Positions 16,869-25,087 of a stretch of DNA of 64,000 nucleotides are shown here, one piece after another. The notes beneath the pieces are model-generated. The model was given only the letters and a program-made list of their open reading frames with translations, was not told the origin of the DNA and searched no databases. Origin of the DNA: JANXVR01 sp034667405 (GTDB lineage: Bacteria; Actinomycetota; UBA4738; HRBIN12); NCBI GenBank assembly GCA_034667405.1, contig JAXDJX010000016.1, positions 1-64,000 of the forward strand, written 5' to 3'. The translations under genes and the position numbers were made by a program. Position 1 is the first letter of the stretch, and each line of letters begins with the position of its first letter.

Positions 16869-18965
16869 TCAGTTGCGCTTGCGGACCAGGTCGAGCAGCA
16901 GACCCAGCGTGAAGATGGCACCCACCGCGCCGAGCGTGATCGGCACCCAGGCCGCCACCCTGCTCGATGTCGCCACGATCGCGGTGCCCAGGAGCGCCGC
17001 GGCGGCCACCACGCCCAGCGCCAATCGCCGTCCGGCCGCGTGCACCGTTCGTTCCAGGGAGACGGCTCGGAAGTTCACTTCGAGTTTCTGGCCCGGGCGG
17101 GCGCCGATGAGCCGTTCCACCGCCTCCACGACCTGGAAGATCCGAACCTTCGCCTTCTGCGTCTTGTAGAAGAGCGTTTGCGGATCGAAGACCGAGGTGG
17201 TCTGCCGGAGCACGGTTCGCATGAGGAATCTGCCCGCCACATCGAACGGGTCGAGGTCGGGGTCGAGTTGGGCGGCCGCCAGCTGCATCTGTGCCATCGC
17301 TTTCGCGGTGAGTGTGAGTGAGGCAGGCAGCGGCACCTCGTAACGGAGGCTGATCTCCGTCATCTCTTGGAGCACTGGTCCCAGTTGGATGTCTTTCAGC
17401 GACGCCGTGCGGTATTTCGCCATGAGGTCGCCGATCTCCGACTGGAACCCTTGGATGTCCAGGTCGGACTTGCCCATCCCCCCGGCGAGCATCAGGGAGA
17501 CATCGGTGAGGAAGTCGACGTCCTGCTGCCAGAAGGCGAGCAGCAGGAGCATGAGCTGCTCGCGCATCTCGGGACCGACCTCGCCCACCATCCCCAGGTC
17601 CAAGAGGTAGAGCGTTTCCTCCTCCGGCTGCCACATCAGGTTCCCCGGGTGTGGATCAGCATGCACGAACCCGTCGACGAGGATCTGCTTGTAGAAGGAC
17701 TCCAGCAGCTGGCGCGCCGTGTCTTCACGGACCGGTCCCTCGGGGCACTCGGCGATGGGGACCCCGCCAACGTCGTGCATGACCAATAGCCGCGACGTCG
17801 AGTAATCGGGGTGGAACACGGGGACCGCCAGACGGGAGTAGGGCGCGATGACATCGCGCATCCGGTCCATGTTCTGTGCCTCGATGCGGAAGTCGAGTTC
17901 GCGATGGAGCGACTCCGAGAGGTAGTTGAACACCGCCTCCAGGTCGATGACTTGTTTCAGTGCCTGCCGGTCCCCCGCCTTCTCGGCGAACAGCTGCAAG
18001 AGCGCCAGGTCTTGTTCGATGAGTTCGCGAGCGTCGGGACGTTGAACCTTGATCACGACTTTTTCCGCGTTCGCGAGAACGGCACGGTGAACCTCCGCGA
18101 TGGTTCCCGCTGCGAGCGGTTGGGGTTCGATGTGGTCGAAGACGTCTTCCCAGGGGACGCCCAACTCCTCCTCCATCACCTTGACCACCTGCTCTTCCGA
18201 CAGCGGAGGCACGTGGTCTTGCAAGAGCGCCAGCTCGTCGATGAACTCCGGTGGCAGAAGGTCGGGCCGCGTCGAAAGGATCTGTCCCAGCTTCGCGAAC
18301 GTCGGTCCCAGTTCTTCCAGCGCCGCGCGCATCCGCTTCGCCTGTCGCTTCCGACCGACGGCTCCTTCCTCATCAGGCCTGCCGAACAACTCTTTCAGCC
18401 CATGCTTGGCGAACACGGCCGCGATCTTCGTGCCTCGGGCCATCAAACGTGGTTCGGTGGGCTCCTCGACCCCACCGGCGCGAAGCGCCGTGGCGCGCGT
18501 CGTGGCGCGGCTCGGTTGCGCGCTGACCTCCCCGTCGGCCGCCGTGTTGACGATGATGACGTGACAGCGAGCGTTGTGGCTGATCCGGTTCGGGACGTTC
18601 CCGAGGAGGAACTCCTTGCGTCCGCTCATCCCGGCGTTGCCGACCACCAGCACATCGATCCCCGCGTCTTCGGAGGCTTGAACGATGGCCATGGCCGGGT
18701 CGTCGCTGACGACCACGCGAGAGGTACCGCGTTCGCCCGCCAGTGCGGTCACATGGTGTTGAAGGTCGTCGGCCGCCGCGGCCGCCTGGGTTGCCTCGGC
18801 TGCCCCGAATTCAGTCGTCGCACGGTTCGTCGGGAAGACGACCTGTACCACGTGAAGTTCGGCATCGAAGCGCTCCGCGAACGCGGCCGCCCACAGGACC
18901 GCGCGCTCGGCGGTCTGGGAACGGTCCGTTCCCACCATGACCCGGGTGACCGGCGTATCCATCAT
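16869..18965 (-). CDS. Universal stress domain fused to ABC1/AarF (UbiB) atypical kinase
   Basis: A 698-aa uninterrupted fusion. Residues 1-150 form a Usp domain (VTRVMVGTDRS; VVGNAGMSGRKEFLLGN). Residues about 185-560 form an ABC1/UbiB-type kinase-like domain: the KxGQ motif in FAKLGQILSTRP, a glycine-modified Ala loop (LAAGTIAEVHRA), VVIKVQRP, DGFVHADPHPGN and LLDLGMVG (a DFG variant). Two C-terminal membrane helices (about 635-695) fit the UbiB family, which supports isoprenoid-quinone lipid metabolism. ATG 18965 or 18962 starts the Usp fold, and ATG 18995 is possible. The role of the stress domain is inferred to be regulatory. Confidence 0.9.
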   Translation of the reverse strand: MMDTPVTRVMVGTDRSQTAERAVLWAAAFAERFDAELHVVQVVFPTNRATTEFGAAEATQAAAAADDLQHHVTALAGERGTSRVVVSDDPAMAIVQASEDAGIDVLVVGNAGMSGRKEFLLGNVPNRISHNARCHVIIVNTAADGEVSAQPSRATTRATALRAGGVEEPTEPRLMARGTKIAAVFAKHGLKELFGRPDEEGAVGRKRQAKRMRAALEELGPTFAKLGQILSTRPDLLPPEFIDELALLQDHVPPLSEEQVVKVMEEELGVPWEDVFDHIEPQPLAAGTIAEVHRAVLANAEKVVIKVQRPDARELIEQDLALLQLFAEKAGDRQALKQVIDLEAVFNYLSESLHRELDFRIEAQNMDRMRDVIAPYSRLAVPVFHPDYSTSRLLVMHDVGGVPIAECPEGPVREDTARQLLESFYKQILVDGFVHADPHPGNLMWQPEEETLYLLDLGMVGEVGPEMREQLMLLLLAFWQQDVDFLTDVSLMLAGGMGKSDLDIQGFQSEIGDLMAKYRTASLKDIQLGPVLQEMTEISLRYEVPLPASLTLTAKAMAQMQLAAAQLDPDLDPFDVAGRFLMRTVLRQTTSVFDPQTLFYKTQKAKVRIFQVVEAVERLIGARPGQKLEVNFRAVSLERTVHAAGRRLALGVVAAAALLGTAIVATSSRVAAWVPITLGAVGAIFTLGLLLDLVRKRN

Positions 18966-19019
18966 CGGCGCATCATCGCGCACAAGTGCCCTCATCGACA
19001 GGTGTATCTGCCGGCCCGG

Positions 19020-19025
19020 TAGACT
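19020..19025 (+). promoter_or_regulatory. -10 box for tRNA-Thr(CGU)
   Basis: TAGACT lies 12 bases before the mature 5' end of the tRNA. The same hexamer precedes the second tRNA-Thr gene at 44833. Confidence 0.45.
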
Positions 19026-19037
19026 CCCCGATCGGCC

Positions 19038-19109
19038 GCCGGAGTAGCTCAGTGGTAGAGCAACCGCCTCGTAAGTGGTAGGTCCCGGGTTCAAATCCCG
19101 GCTCCGGCT
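19038..19109 (+). tRNA. tRNA-Thr (anticodon CGU)
   Basis: A complete cloverleaf: acceptor GCCGGAG/CTCCGGC, D arm GCTC/GAGC, anticodon stem ACCGC/GTGGT with loop CTCGTAA (anticodon CGT at 19070-19072), and T arm CCGGG-TTCAAAT-CCCGG. The discriminator is T, and CCA is not encoded. It reads ACG codons, which are common in this GC-rich DNA. Confidence 0.95.
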
Positions 19110-19169
19110 CTGGAGGGCAACGCCCGCGGCAAGTTGCCGCAGGGACCGTTCCGTTGCGAGAATCCGCCC

Positions 19170-19865
19170 GTGAAGACCATAAAGAGATCCCTCGCCGCTC
19201 TGTTCGCCTCTTCCATGCTGCTCATCGTCGGGGCGGGGGCGGCGGTCGCACAGATCTCCCAGGACCCCAACGTCTCCGCCGTCAAGAACAACAGCCCGCT
19301 CGGGAACCTCGGCTCCCGGATCTCGATCGCCGAGATCTTCATGATCCTTGCCATCATCACCGTCGGTCTGCTCGCGCTCATGTACATCCGCAACGCCCCT
19401 CGGTTCGCCTCCGACGAGGACGGGCTGAGCGTCGTGCGGGCCGACCGCGTCGTGGGAGGCCAGGCGCCCCGGCGCGCCGTGGACGTCTCCCAGGCGGTCC
19501 CGATCGTGGTGGCACCGCCGGCCGTGCCTTCTGCGGCAGCCGCCGCGCCACCGGCCGCCCCCGCGCCACCGGCCGCCCCCGCGCCACCGGGAGCCGCAGC
19601 GGACGCGGCGCCCGCGGCTGAAGCACCCGCGACTGCCGCGGCCGAAGCGCCACCGGCAGCCGACACCGCACCCACGGCGGCACCTCCGCCACCTGCCGCA
19701 CCACCCGCGGCGCGCCCGGAGGTTTCGCTGGATCAGGAAGTCTTCGACAAGAAGCTCGAAGAGCTGCTCGCGGCCGGCACCGACCGCCGCGTGGCCGAGG
19801 GACAAGCGCGACGCGCCGCCATGATAGCGGCCCGCAAGAAGGCCGAAGCCGAAGGCGCAGGCTAG
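19170..19865 (+). CDS. Membrane-anchored Pro/Ala-rich protein, unknown
   Basis: A 231-aa protein with a GTG start. A signal-like or membrane N-terminus (LAALFASSMLLIVGAGAAVA) is followed by a second hydrophobic helix near residue 62 (IFMILAIITVGLLALMYI). A low-complexity Pro/Ala linker fills about residues 115-185, and a charged helical end closes the protein (EEVFDKKLEELLA-like, then RRAAMIAARKKAEAE). The linker could span the cell wall or cytoplasm to present the C-terminal helix. It sits four bases before the metalloprotease gene. No family is recognised. Confidence 0.65.
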   Translation: MKTIKRSLAALFASSMLLIVGAGAAVAQISQDPNVSAVKNNSPLGNLGSRISIAEIFMILAIITVGLLALMYIRNAPRFASDEDGLSVVRADRVVGGQAPRRAVDVSQAVPIVVAPPAVPSAAAAAPPAAPAPPAAPAPPGAAADAAPAAEAPATAAAEAPPAADTAPTAAPPPPAAPPAARPEVSLDQEVFDKKLEELLAAGTDRRVAEGQARRAAMIAARKKAEAEGAG

Positions 19866-19869
19866 GTCC

Positions 19870-20952
19870 GTGCCTCCCGCCGACGCAACGGACGTCGACT
19901 GGTCCATGGGCTCTCAGGCGGCCCGCCTCGCCGACTGGGACACCGCCCAGCAGATCGGGCGCCGGGTCGCCGGGCCCGGTGTTCCCGTCCCCGCCGCGGA
20001 TCGCGCGCGTATGCGGGAGGACCTTGCCGGCTTGGTCCCTCACGCCGAGGACCTCATCAAGGACTTCACGGGGATGACCGTCGATGGGTTCCCTTCGCGG
20101 GCGTGGGCCATGTCTCGCAGCGAATGGACCCGCGCGAACCTCGCCGGCGTCCAGCGGCTCATCGAACCCCTGGCCGGCCGGATCCTCGAGGCTCGCCCGG
20201 AGCGCGCCGACTTCCGCCGCAAAGCGCTCGGCGCCCAGATCGGTGTGCTGCTCGGGTACGTGAGCAAGAAGGTGCTCGGCCAGTACGACGTCTTCTTGCC
20301 GCCCGACGACGAGGGACTCCTGTACTTCGTCGGCCCGAACATCATCGAGGCGGAGCAGCGCTTCAACCTGGTGCCGCGTGACTTCCGGCTGTGGATCGCC
20401 ATCCATGAAGTGACGCACCGCGTGCAGTTCGGCGCGGCGCCGTGGCTCCGGGCCCACCTCTCCGGGATGGTGGACGCCTACCTGGACTCGATCAGCCTCG
20501 ATTCGCACGAACTCATGGATCAGCTCCGTCGCGCCGCCGAGCAGGTGAGGTCCGGCGCGGACTGGCGCGGTCAGGGCGCGGTCGAGCTCCTCCTCAACGA
20601 CACGCAACGCGAACTCTTCACCCACATGCAAGGCTTGATGTCGCTGCTCGAAGGGCACGCGTCGTTCGTCATGAACGACGTGGCCCGGGCGAACGTTCCC
20701 GACGTCGACCGGATGCGCCGGGCGCTCCAGGCTCGGCGCAAGACGGGCGGGGTAGAGAAGACCTTCCAGCGCGTCATCGGCTTCGACCAGAAGATCGCGC
20801 AGTACGACGCCGGCGAGCGGTTCGTTCGACAGGTCTGGGAGCGGGCTGGGATGGACGGGCTGAACCTGGTCTGGCGCAGCGCCGACGATCTGCCTTCGCT
20901 CGAGGACATCCGCAACCCCGAACGCTGGCTCGCGAGGGTCGCGGGGCTGTAG
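19870..20952 (+). CDS. Zinc-dependent metalloprotease-like protein (DUF2342 / F420-biosynthesis-associated family)
   Basis: A 360-aa protein with zincin motif HEVTH near residue 179 (IAIHEVTHRVQFG) and a downstream region (LLEGHASFVMNDV, near residue 260) that probably provides the third zinc ligand. It belongs to the actinobacterial family annotated as coenzyme-F420-biosynthesis-associated or zinc-dependent metalloprotease, which sits next to tilS and hpt in mycobacteria and streptomycetes, as here. Start GTG 19870 lies just after the previous stop, and tilS begins with no gap at the end. Its substrate is unknown. Confidence 0.85.
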   Translation: MPPADATDVDWSMGSQAARLADWDTAQQIGRRVAGPGVPVPAADRARMREDLAGLVPHAEDLIKDFTGMTVDGFPSRAWAMSRSEWTRANLAGVQRLIEPLAGRILEARPERADFRRKALGAQIGVLLGYVSKKVLGQYDVFLPPDDEGLLYFVGPNIIEAEQRFNLVPRDFRLWIAIHEVTHRVQFGAAPWLRAHLSGMVDAYLDSISLDSHELMDQLRRAAEQVRSGADWRGQGAVELLLNDTQRELFTHMQGLMSLLEGHASFVMNDVARANVPDVDRMRRALQARRKTGGVEKTFQRVIGFDQKIAQYDAGERFVRQVWERAGMDGLNLVWRSADDLPSLEDIRNPERWLARVAGL

Positions 20953-21957
20953 ATGACCGCGGCGGCCGGGCGCTCGAAGCCGCCGGCACTCGCCCGTGTT
21001 CTCGAGCGCGTCACCGCAACGGTGCGCGCCCACCACCTGGTGACGCCCGGCCAGACCGTGCTGCTCTGTGTCTCGGGAGGCCCCGATTCGGTGTGCTTGG
21101 TGGAGACGTTGGTTCGGCTTCGGAGGCTGTTCAAGATGCGTCTGGAGATCTTCCATCTGGATCACCGGCTCCGAGACGGATCCTCGGCCGACGCCGACTA
21201 CGTGGAGCGCTTAGCCGCCAGGCACGGACTTCCTTACCACCTCAGGGTCGCCACCGAACGCCCGGCCCGCGGCGTGTCCGTCGAGGCGTGGGCTCGAGAT
21301 CAGCGGATGGCGGCCTCGGAGGAGGTCGCCGACCGGATCGGAGCAGAACGGATCGCCGAGGGTCACACCATGGACGACCAGGCGGAAACCGTGCTGATCG
21401 CGTTGGTCCGCGGCGGTGGGTTGGAGGCGTTGGCCGGTATCGCCCCGATGGTTGGCCGCGATATCCAGCCCCTGCTGGACGTGACCAGGGCCGAGGTTGA
21501 GGGGGCCTGCCGTTCCCTTCGTCTGCGCCCACGGACCGATCCGACCAATGCCGACACCCGACTATTGCGAAACGCCATCCGTCTCATCGGGCTCCCCGCC
21601 CTGGAAGCAGCCACCGGTCGGGAACTCGGTGCCACCATCGCCCGGACCGCAGGGCATCTGCGAGGCGATGCGCGTGAACTCGCCGAGCAGGCCGAGCGCG
21701 CGACCGATCGCATCACGAAGGACACCGCCGGGGGCTTGACGCTTCATGTCGACGCACTCCTCGATCTTCCCGAAGCCATCGGAGCGAGGGTCGTTCGGAT
21801 CTCGCTGTACCGGCTGGGGATCCTTCCCACGCACACCGACATCGAGGCCGTTCTGGACCTCGCCGTCGGGAGGCCCGGACGGCACCGGGATCTGACCGCG
21901 TCGGCGACCGCCCGACGAACGGCCTCGACCGTGGAGCTGTTCGCGCCGCAGAGGTAG
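20953..21957 (+). CDS. tilS: tRNA(Ile)-lysidine synthase
   Basis: A 334-aa PP-loop ATPase that puts lysine on C34 of the CAU tRNA-Ile so that it reads AUA. The PP-loop CVSGGPDSVCLVE is near residue 37. The HHLDHRLR-type motif appears as LDHRLRDGSSADAD, and EGHTMDDQAETVL near residue 137 is the second catalytic signature. The ATG directly abuts the previous stop codon. It is slightly short, with a reduced C-terminal domain, as is usual for actinobacterial TilS. Confidence 0.95.
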   Translation: MTAAAGRSKPPALARVLERVTATVRAHHLVTPGQTVLLCVSGGPDSVCLVETLVRLRRLFKMRLEIFHLDHRLRDGSSADADYVERLAARHGLPYHLRVATERPARGVSVEAWARDQRMAASEEVADRIGAERIAEGHTMDDQAETVLIALVRGGGLEALAGIAPMVGRDIQPLLDVTRAEVEGACRSLRLRPRTDPTNADTRLLRNAIRLIGLPALEAATGRELGATIARTAGHLRGDARELAEQAERATDRITKDTAGGLTLHVDALLDLPEAIGARVVRISLYRLGILPTHTDIEAVLDLAVGRPGRHRDLTASATARRTASTVELFAPQR

Positions 21958-21994
21958 TCGCACCCGGCACTCCGACGCCTGTCGTCGTGACCCC

Positions 21995-22000
21995 TACACT
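21995..22000 (+). promoter_or_regulatory. -10 box upstream of hpt
   Basis: TACACT ends ten bases before the hpt ATG at 22011, so any 5' leader would be very short. It also argues against the upstream GTG at 21987 as the start. Confidence 0.4.
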
Positions 22001-22010
22001 GTGGCCTCTT

Positions 22011-22562
22011 ATGGATGCCTACTCCGCCGACATCGACCGCGTCCTGGTCAGCGCAGAAGAGATCCAGGCCAAGTTGGCGCAGATGGGCCAACAGATCACG
22101 AAGGACTACGCAGGAAGACCGCTCCTCCTTGTCGGCGTGCTCAAAGGAGCGTTCGTCGTCATGGCCGATCTCGCGCGCCAGATCGGGTTGCCACTGGAGT
22201 TCGATTTCATGGCGGTCTCCTCCTACGGGGCGGCCACGAAGACCTCGGGCGTCGTGCGGATCCTCAAGGACCTCGACCACGACCTCGAGGGGCGCGACGT
22301 TCTCATCGTCGAAGACATCATCGACTCAGGTCTCACCTTGAAATACCTCCTGAAGAGCCTCGCCGGACGCAAGCCCGCGAGCCTCGAGGTAGCGGCGCTC
22401 CTACGAAAGCAAGGCATCCAACAGGTCGAACTCGACCTCCGCTACGTCGGCTTCGATATCCCGAACGAATTCGTCGTGGGGTACGGACTCGATTTCGCCG
22501 AGCGCTACCGGAACCTCCCCTACGTCGCCACCCTGAGGCCCGAGTTCTACGAAGGCATCTGA
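22011..22562 (+). CDS. hpt: Hypoxanthine phosphoribosyltransferase
   Basis: A 183-aa purine salvage enzyme that converts hypoxanthine or guanine plus PRPP to IMP or GMP. The PRPP loop VLIVEDIIDSGLTL is near residue 100. The PPi loop region LLVGVLKGAFVV is near residue 36, and the base-binding DIPNEFVVGYGLDFAERYRN segment is near 150. The ATG at 22011 gives the usual family length. It is adjacent to tilS and ftsH, as in other actinobacteria and Bacillus. Confidence 0.95.
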   Translation: MDAYSADIDRVLVSAEEIQAKLAQMGQQITKDYAGRPLLLVGVLKGAFVVMADLARQIGLPLEFDFMAVSSYGAATKTSGVVRILKDLDHDLEGRDVLIVEDIIDSGLTLKYLLKSLAGRKPASLEVAALLRKQGIQQVELDLRYVGFDIPNEFVVGYGLDFAERYRNLPYVATLRPEFYEGI

Positions 22563-22603
22563 CCTGCGGGAACCCTCCGGCAACCCCGGCTCGTCGTAGA
22601 CAG

Positions 22604-22990
22604 ATGCGTGGGACAACCTTCGCCCTGATCCTGCTTCTCGGACTGATCGCCTGCTCCAACGGCGCGGCCCCCGACGCCGGGCTCACCTCCGGAGTCCGGG
22701 GAACCGTGACCGTCGGCCCCCAGTGCCCGGTGGTCCGCGCGGAATCGCCGTGCCCCGACACACCGTTCGACGGGAAGGTGCGGGCCGTGCAAGGGCAGGA
22801 TGATGTCGTTGCCGAGGTCCAGGTGGACGTCGATGGGGGCTACCGGATCCCGTTGGAACCCGGAACCTACGTGGTGATGGCCGTGGTTCCGGGTGACGGC
22901 GGCCTTCCTACAGCGACCCCGAAGACAGTCGTTGTTCGGACGGGCGCATTCACGCAGGCCGACCTGAGTGTCGACACCGGCATCCGCTGA
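22604..22990 (+). CDS. Small lipoprotein with carboxypeptidase-regulatory-like fold
   Basis: A 128-aa protein with a type II signal peptide and lipobox LIAC (Cys17). The mature part reads as one beta-sandwich domain (GVRGTVTVGP, DGGYRIPLEPGTYVV, TPKTVVV), similar to carboxypeptidase-regulatory-like or transthyretin-like repeats. Two Cys residues (CPVV, CPDT) may form a disulfide. It lies between hpt and ftsH, which are usually adjacent. The function is unknown, and it is likely tethered to the outer face of the membrane. Confidence 0.7.
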   Translation: MRGTTFALILLLGLIACSNGAAPDAGLTSGVRGTVTVGPQCPVVRAESPCPDTPFDGKVRAVQGQDDVVAEVQVDVDGGYRIPLEPGTYVVMAVVPGDGGLPTATPKTVVVRTGAFTQADLSVDTGIR

Positions 22991-23018
22991 TCGGGGGAGT
23001 CCCCTTGTCGGTAGCCAG

Positions 23019-23027
23019 TGCTACCAT
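23019..23027 (+). promoter_or_regulatory. Extended -10 promoter for ftsH
   Basis: TGCTACCAT (TG-n-TACCAT) is an extended -10 element about 69 bases before the proposed ftsH start. Because transcription would begin near 23034, the in-frame GTG at 23018 cannot lie on the mRNA made from this promoter. Confidence 0.45.
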
Positions 23028-23095
23028 CGCGAACGGGCTGGTCGGCGGGGTGGGCCGACGGCCCTGACCCATCTTCACCTCCAGGGAGAGCGCCG

Positions 23096-25018
23096 CTGAG
23101 CACGCCGGAATCGCCGTACAAACGGATCTCCAAGATCCCTACCCTGTGGATCTTCGGCGGGATCATCCTGTTGGTCGTCGGGCTCTCGCTGTTCAACCGG
23201 CCCGTCACCGGTAAGACGCTGACGCTTGCGCAGTTCGAGGACGGGCTGCAGAGCGGCCAGATACGTACCGCCACGTTCTACGAGCGCGATCAGGTGATCC
23301 GCGGAGAATTCGTCGCAGGCGGCCAGTACGTGACCACCCCGTATCCGGTCGACGCCGAACACGATCTCTACCTCGAGATGAAGGACGTCGGCGTGGTGGC
23401 CCCCGCCGACCCGCAGCCCGAGAACCCCTTGATCGGATTGCTCTATTACCTCCTGCCCATCGTCCTGGTCGGTGGTCTCGTCCTGTTCATGCTGAATCGA
23501 ACCCAGGGCGCCGGCGGCCGAGTGATGCAGTTCAGTCGGAGCAAGCACCGTGTCGTGAACAAGGACCTGCCCAAGACCACGTTCGACGATGTTGCCGGTG
23601 TCGACGAGGCCATCGAGGAACTCGAGGAGGTCAAGGACTTCCTGAGCGAGCCGGCCAAGTTCCAGGCGATGGGCGCGAAGATCCCGCGCGGCGTCCTGCT
23701 CTTCGGACCGCCGGGAACGGGCAAGACGCTGCTTGCTCGCGCGGTCGCCGGTGAGGCGGGTGTTCCCTTCTTCACCATCAGTGGGTCGGATTTCGTTGAG
23801 ATGTTCGTGGGCGTTGGCGCGGCGCGGGTTCGCGACCTGTTCGAGCAGGCGAAGGCATCTGCGCCCGCCATCGTGTTCATCGATGAGATCGACGCGGTGG
23901 GGCGACACCGGGGTGCGGGACTCGGCGGTGGCCACGACGAACGTGAACAGACGTTGAACCAGTTGTTGGTGGAGATGGACGGGTTCGATCAGCGTTCCAC
24001 CGTCATCCTCATGGCGGCGACCAATCGTCCGGACATCCTGGATCCTGCGCTCCTGCGGCCCGGGAGGTTCGATCGCCAGGTGGTCGTGGACCGGCCGGAT
24101 CTGGAGGGTCGCAAAGCCATCCTGCGCGTTCACGCCCGCGGGAAACCGCTCGACCGTTCGGTCGATCTGACGGTACTCGCCCGCCGTACGCCTGGCTTCA
24201 CCGGTGCCGATCTCGCGAACGTGATCAACGAGTCCGCGCTGCTCGCCGCGCGCCGGTCCAAGCGCGCCATCTCCATGCTCGAGGTGGAGGAAGCCGTCGA
24301 CCGTGTCATGGCCGGCCCGGAACGCAAAACCAAGATCATGGACGAGAAGGAGCGGCGGCTCATCGCCTACCACGAAGGCGGCCACGCTCTCGTGGCGCAC
24401 GTCCTGCCCAACACCGACGAGGTTCACAAGATCACGGTGATCCCGCGTGGACGCGCGCTCGGCTACACGCTCACCCTTCCGGAGCAGGACAAGTTCCTCA
24501 TGACGCGCGAACAGCTCCGCGACGAGCTCGCGATGCTCATGGGCGGCCGGGTCGCCGAGGAGATCATCGCGGGCGACATCACCACCGGCGCCGGCAACGA
24601 CATCGAGCGCGCCACGAAGGTAGCTCGTCAGATGGTCACGGAGTACGGCATGTCGGACACCATCGGTCCGCGCACGCTCGGACAGAAACAGGGCGAGGTG
24701 TTCCTGGGCCGCGACTGGGGCTCGACGCCCGACTACTCCGAGACCGTCGCGTATGAGATCGACACCGAGATCCGGCAGCTCATCGACGAAGCCCACGACG
24801 TGGCTCTGGAGATCCTCAACGAACACCGGGTCAAGTTGGACCGGCTCGCGGAACTGCTGGTGCAGAAGGAGACGCTGGATCGCGATGAGGTAGCCGCCTT
24901 CTTCTCCGACATCCCCAAGCGAGCTCCGCGCGAACCCGAGGTTCGGGGCGCGGCCCTCGCCGTGTCACGTCAGGCCCAGCGCCACGAGGGATCTCCTCCG
25001 CCGGACTATCGCACCTAA
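23096..25018 (+). CDS. ftsH: ATP-dependent zinc metalloprotease FtsH
   Basis: A 640-aa membrane AAA protease that degrades misfolded membrane proteins and regulators. There are two membrane helices (about residues 12-32 and 105-127) with an extracytoplasmic loop between. The AAA module has GPPGTGKT (about 203), VFIDEID and the ATNRPDILDPALLRPGR second region of homology. The zinc site HEGGH is near residue 425. The start is inferred to be CTG 23096, because AGGGAG lies seven bases upstream and no ATG, GTG or TTG fits downstream. A GTG at 23018 would add 26 residues but lies within the predicted promoter. Confidence 0.93.
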   Translation: MSTPESPYKRISKIPTLWIFGGIILLVVGLSLFNRPVTGKTLTLAQFEDGLQSGQIRTATFYERDQVIRGEFVAGGQYVTTPYPVDAEHDLYLEMKDVGVVAPADPQPENPLIGLLYYLLPIVLVGGLVLFMLNRTQGAGGRVMQFSRSKHRVVNKDLPKTTFDDVAGVDEAIEELEEVKDFLSEPAKFQAMGAKIPRGVLLFGPPGTGKTLLARAVAGEAGVPFFTISGSDFVEMFVGVGAARVRDLFEQAKASAPAIVFIDEIDAVGRHRGAGLGGGHDEREQTLNQLLVEMDGFDQRSTVILMAATNRPDILDPALLRPGRFDRQVVVDRPDLEGRKAILRVHARGKPLDRSVDLTVLARRTPGFTGADLANVINESALLAARRSKRAISMLEVEEAVDRVMAGPERKTKIMDEKERRLIAYHEGGHALVAHVLPNTDEVHKITVIPRGRALGYTLTLPEQDKFLMTREQLRDELAMLMGGRVAEEIIAGDITTGAGNDIERATKVARQMVTEYGMSDTIGPRTLGQKQGEVFLGRDWGSTPDYSETVAYEIDTEIRQLIDEAHDVALEILNEHRVKLDRLAELLVQKETLDRDEVAAFFSDIPKRAPREPEVRGAALAVSRQAQRHEGSPPPDYRT

Positions 25019-25064
25019 CGGCAACGGGCCCGAACCGCCTACCTAGCCGGTTCGCGCGTTGCCG
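25019..25064 (+). terminator. Composite hairpin terminator after ftsH
   Basis: Perfect outer arms CGGCAACG (25019-25026) and CGTTGCCG (25057-25064) enclose perfect inner arms CGAACCG (25031-25037) and CGGTTCG (25048-25054). The hairpin begins right after the stop codon. It lacks a U-tract, as is common for terminators in high-GC actinobacteria. Confidence 0.6.
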
Positions 25065-25075
25065 AGGCTGGCCGG

Positions 25076-25081
25076 TAGCAT
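25076..25081 (+). promoter_or_regulatory. -10 box of leaderless type for folE
   Basis: TAGCAT ends six bases before the folE ATG (25088) and there is no ribosome site. It lies between the ftsH terminator and folE, so the folate operon appears to have its own promoter. Confidence 0.55.
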
Positions 25082-25087
25082 CGGGCA

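Noticed and set aside
19510..19720. Repeated short Pro/Ala-coding units that look like tandem DNA repeats
   Set aside because: They are a low-complexity linker inside a gene. The units vary and have no spacers, so this is not a CRISPR array or an attachment site.
16869..19907. A single open frame of over 1000 codons covering the Usp-ABC1 gene and continuing upstream
   Set aside because: The upstream part runs antisense through the tRNA-Thr gene and the Pro-rich membrane gene. The Usp fold gives a clear natural start near 18965.
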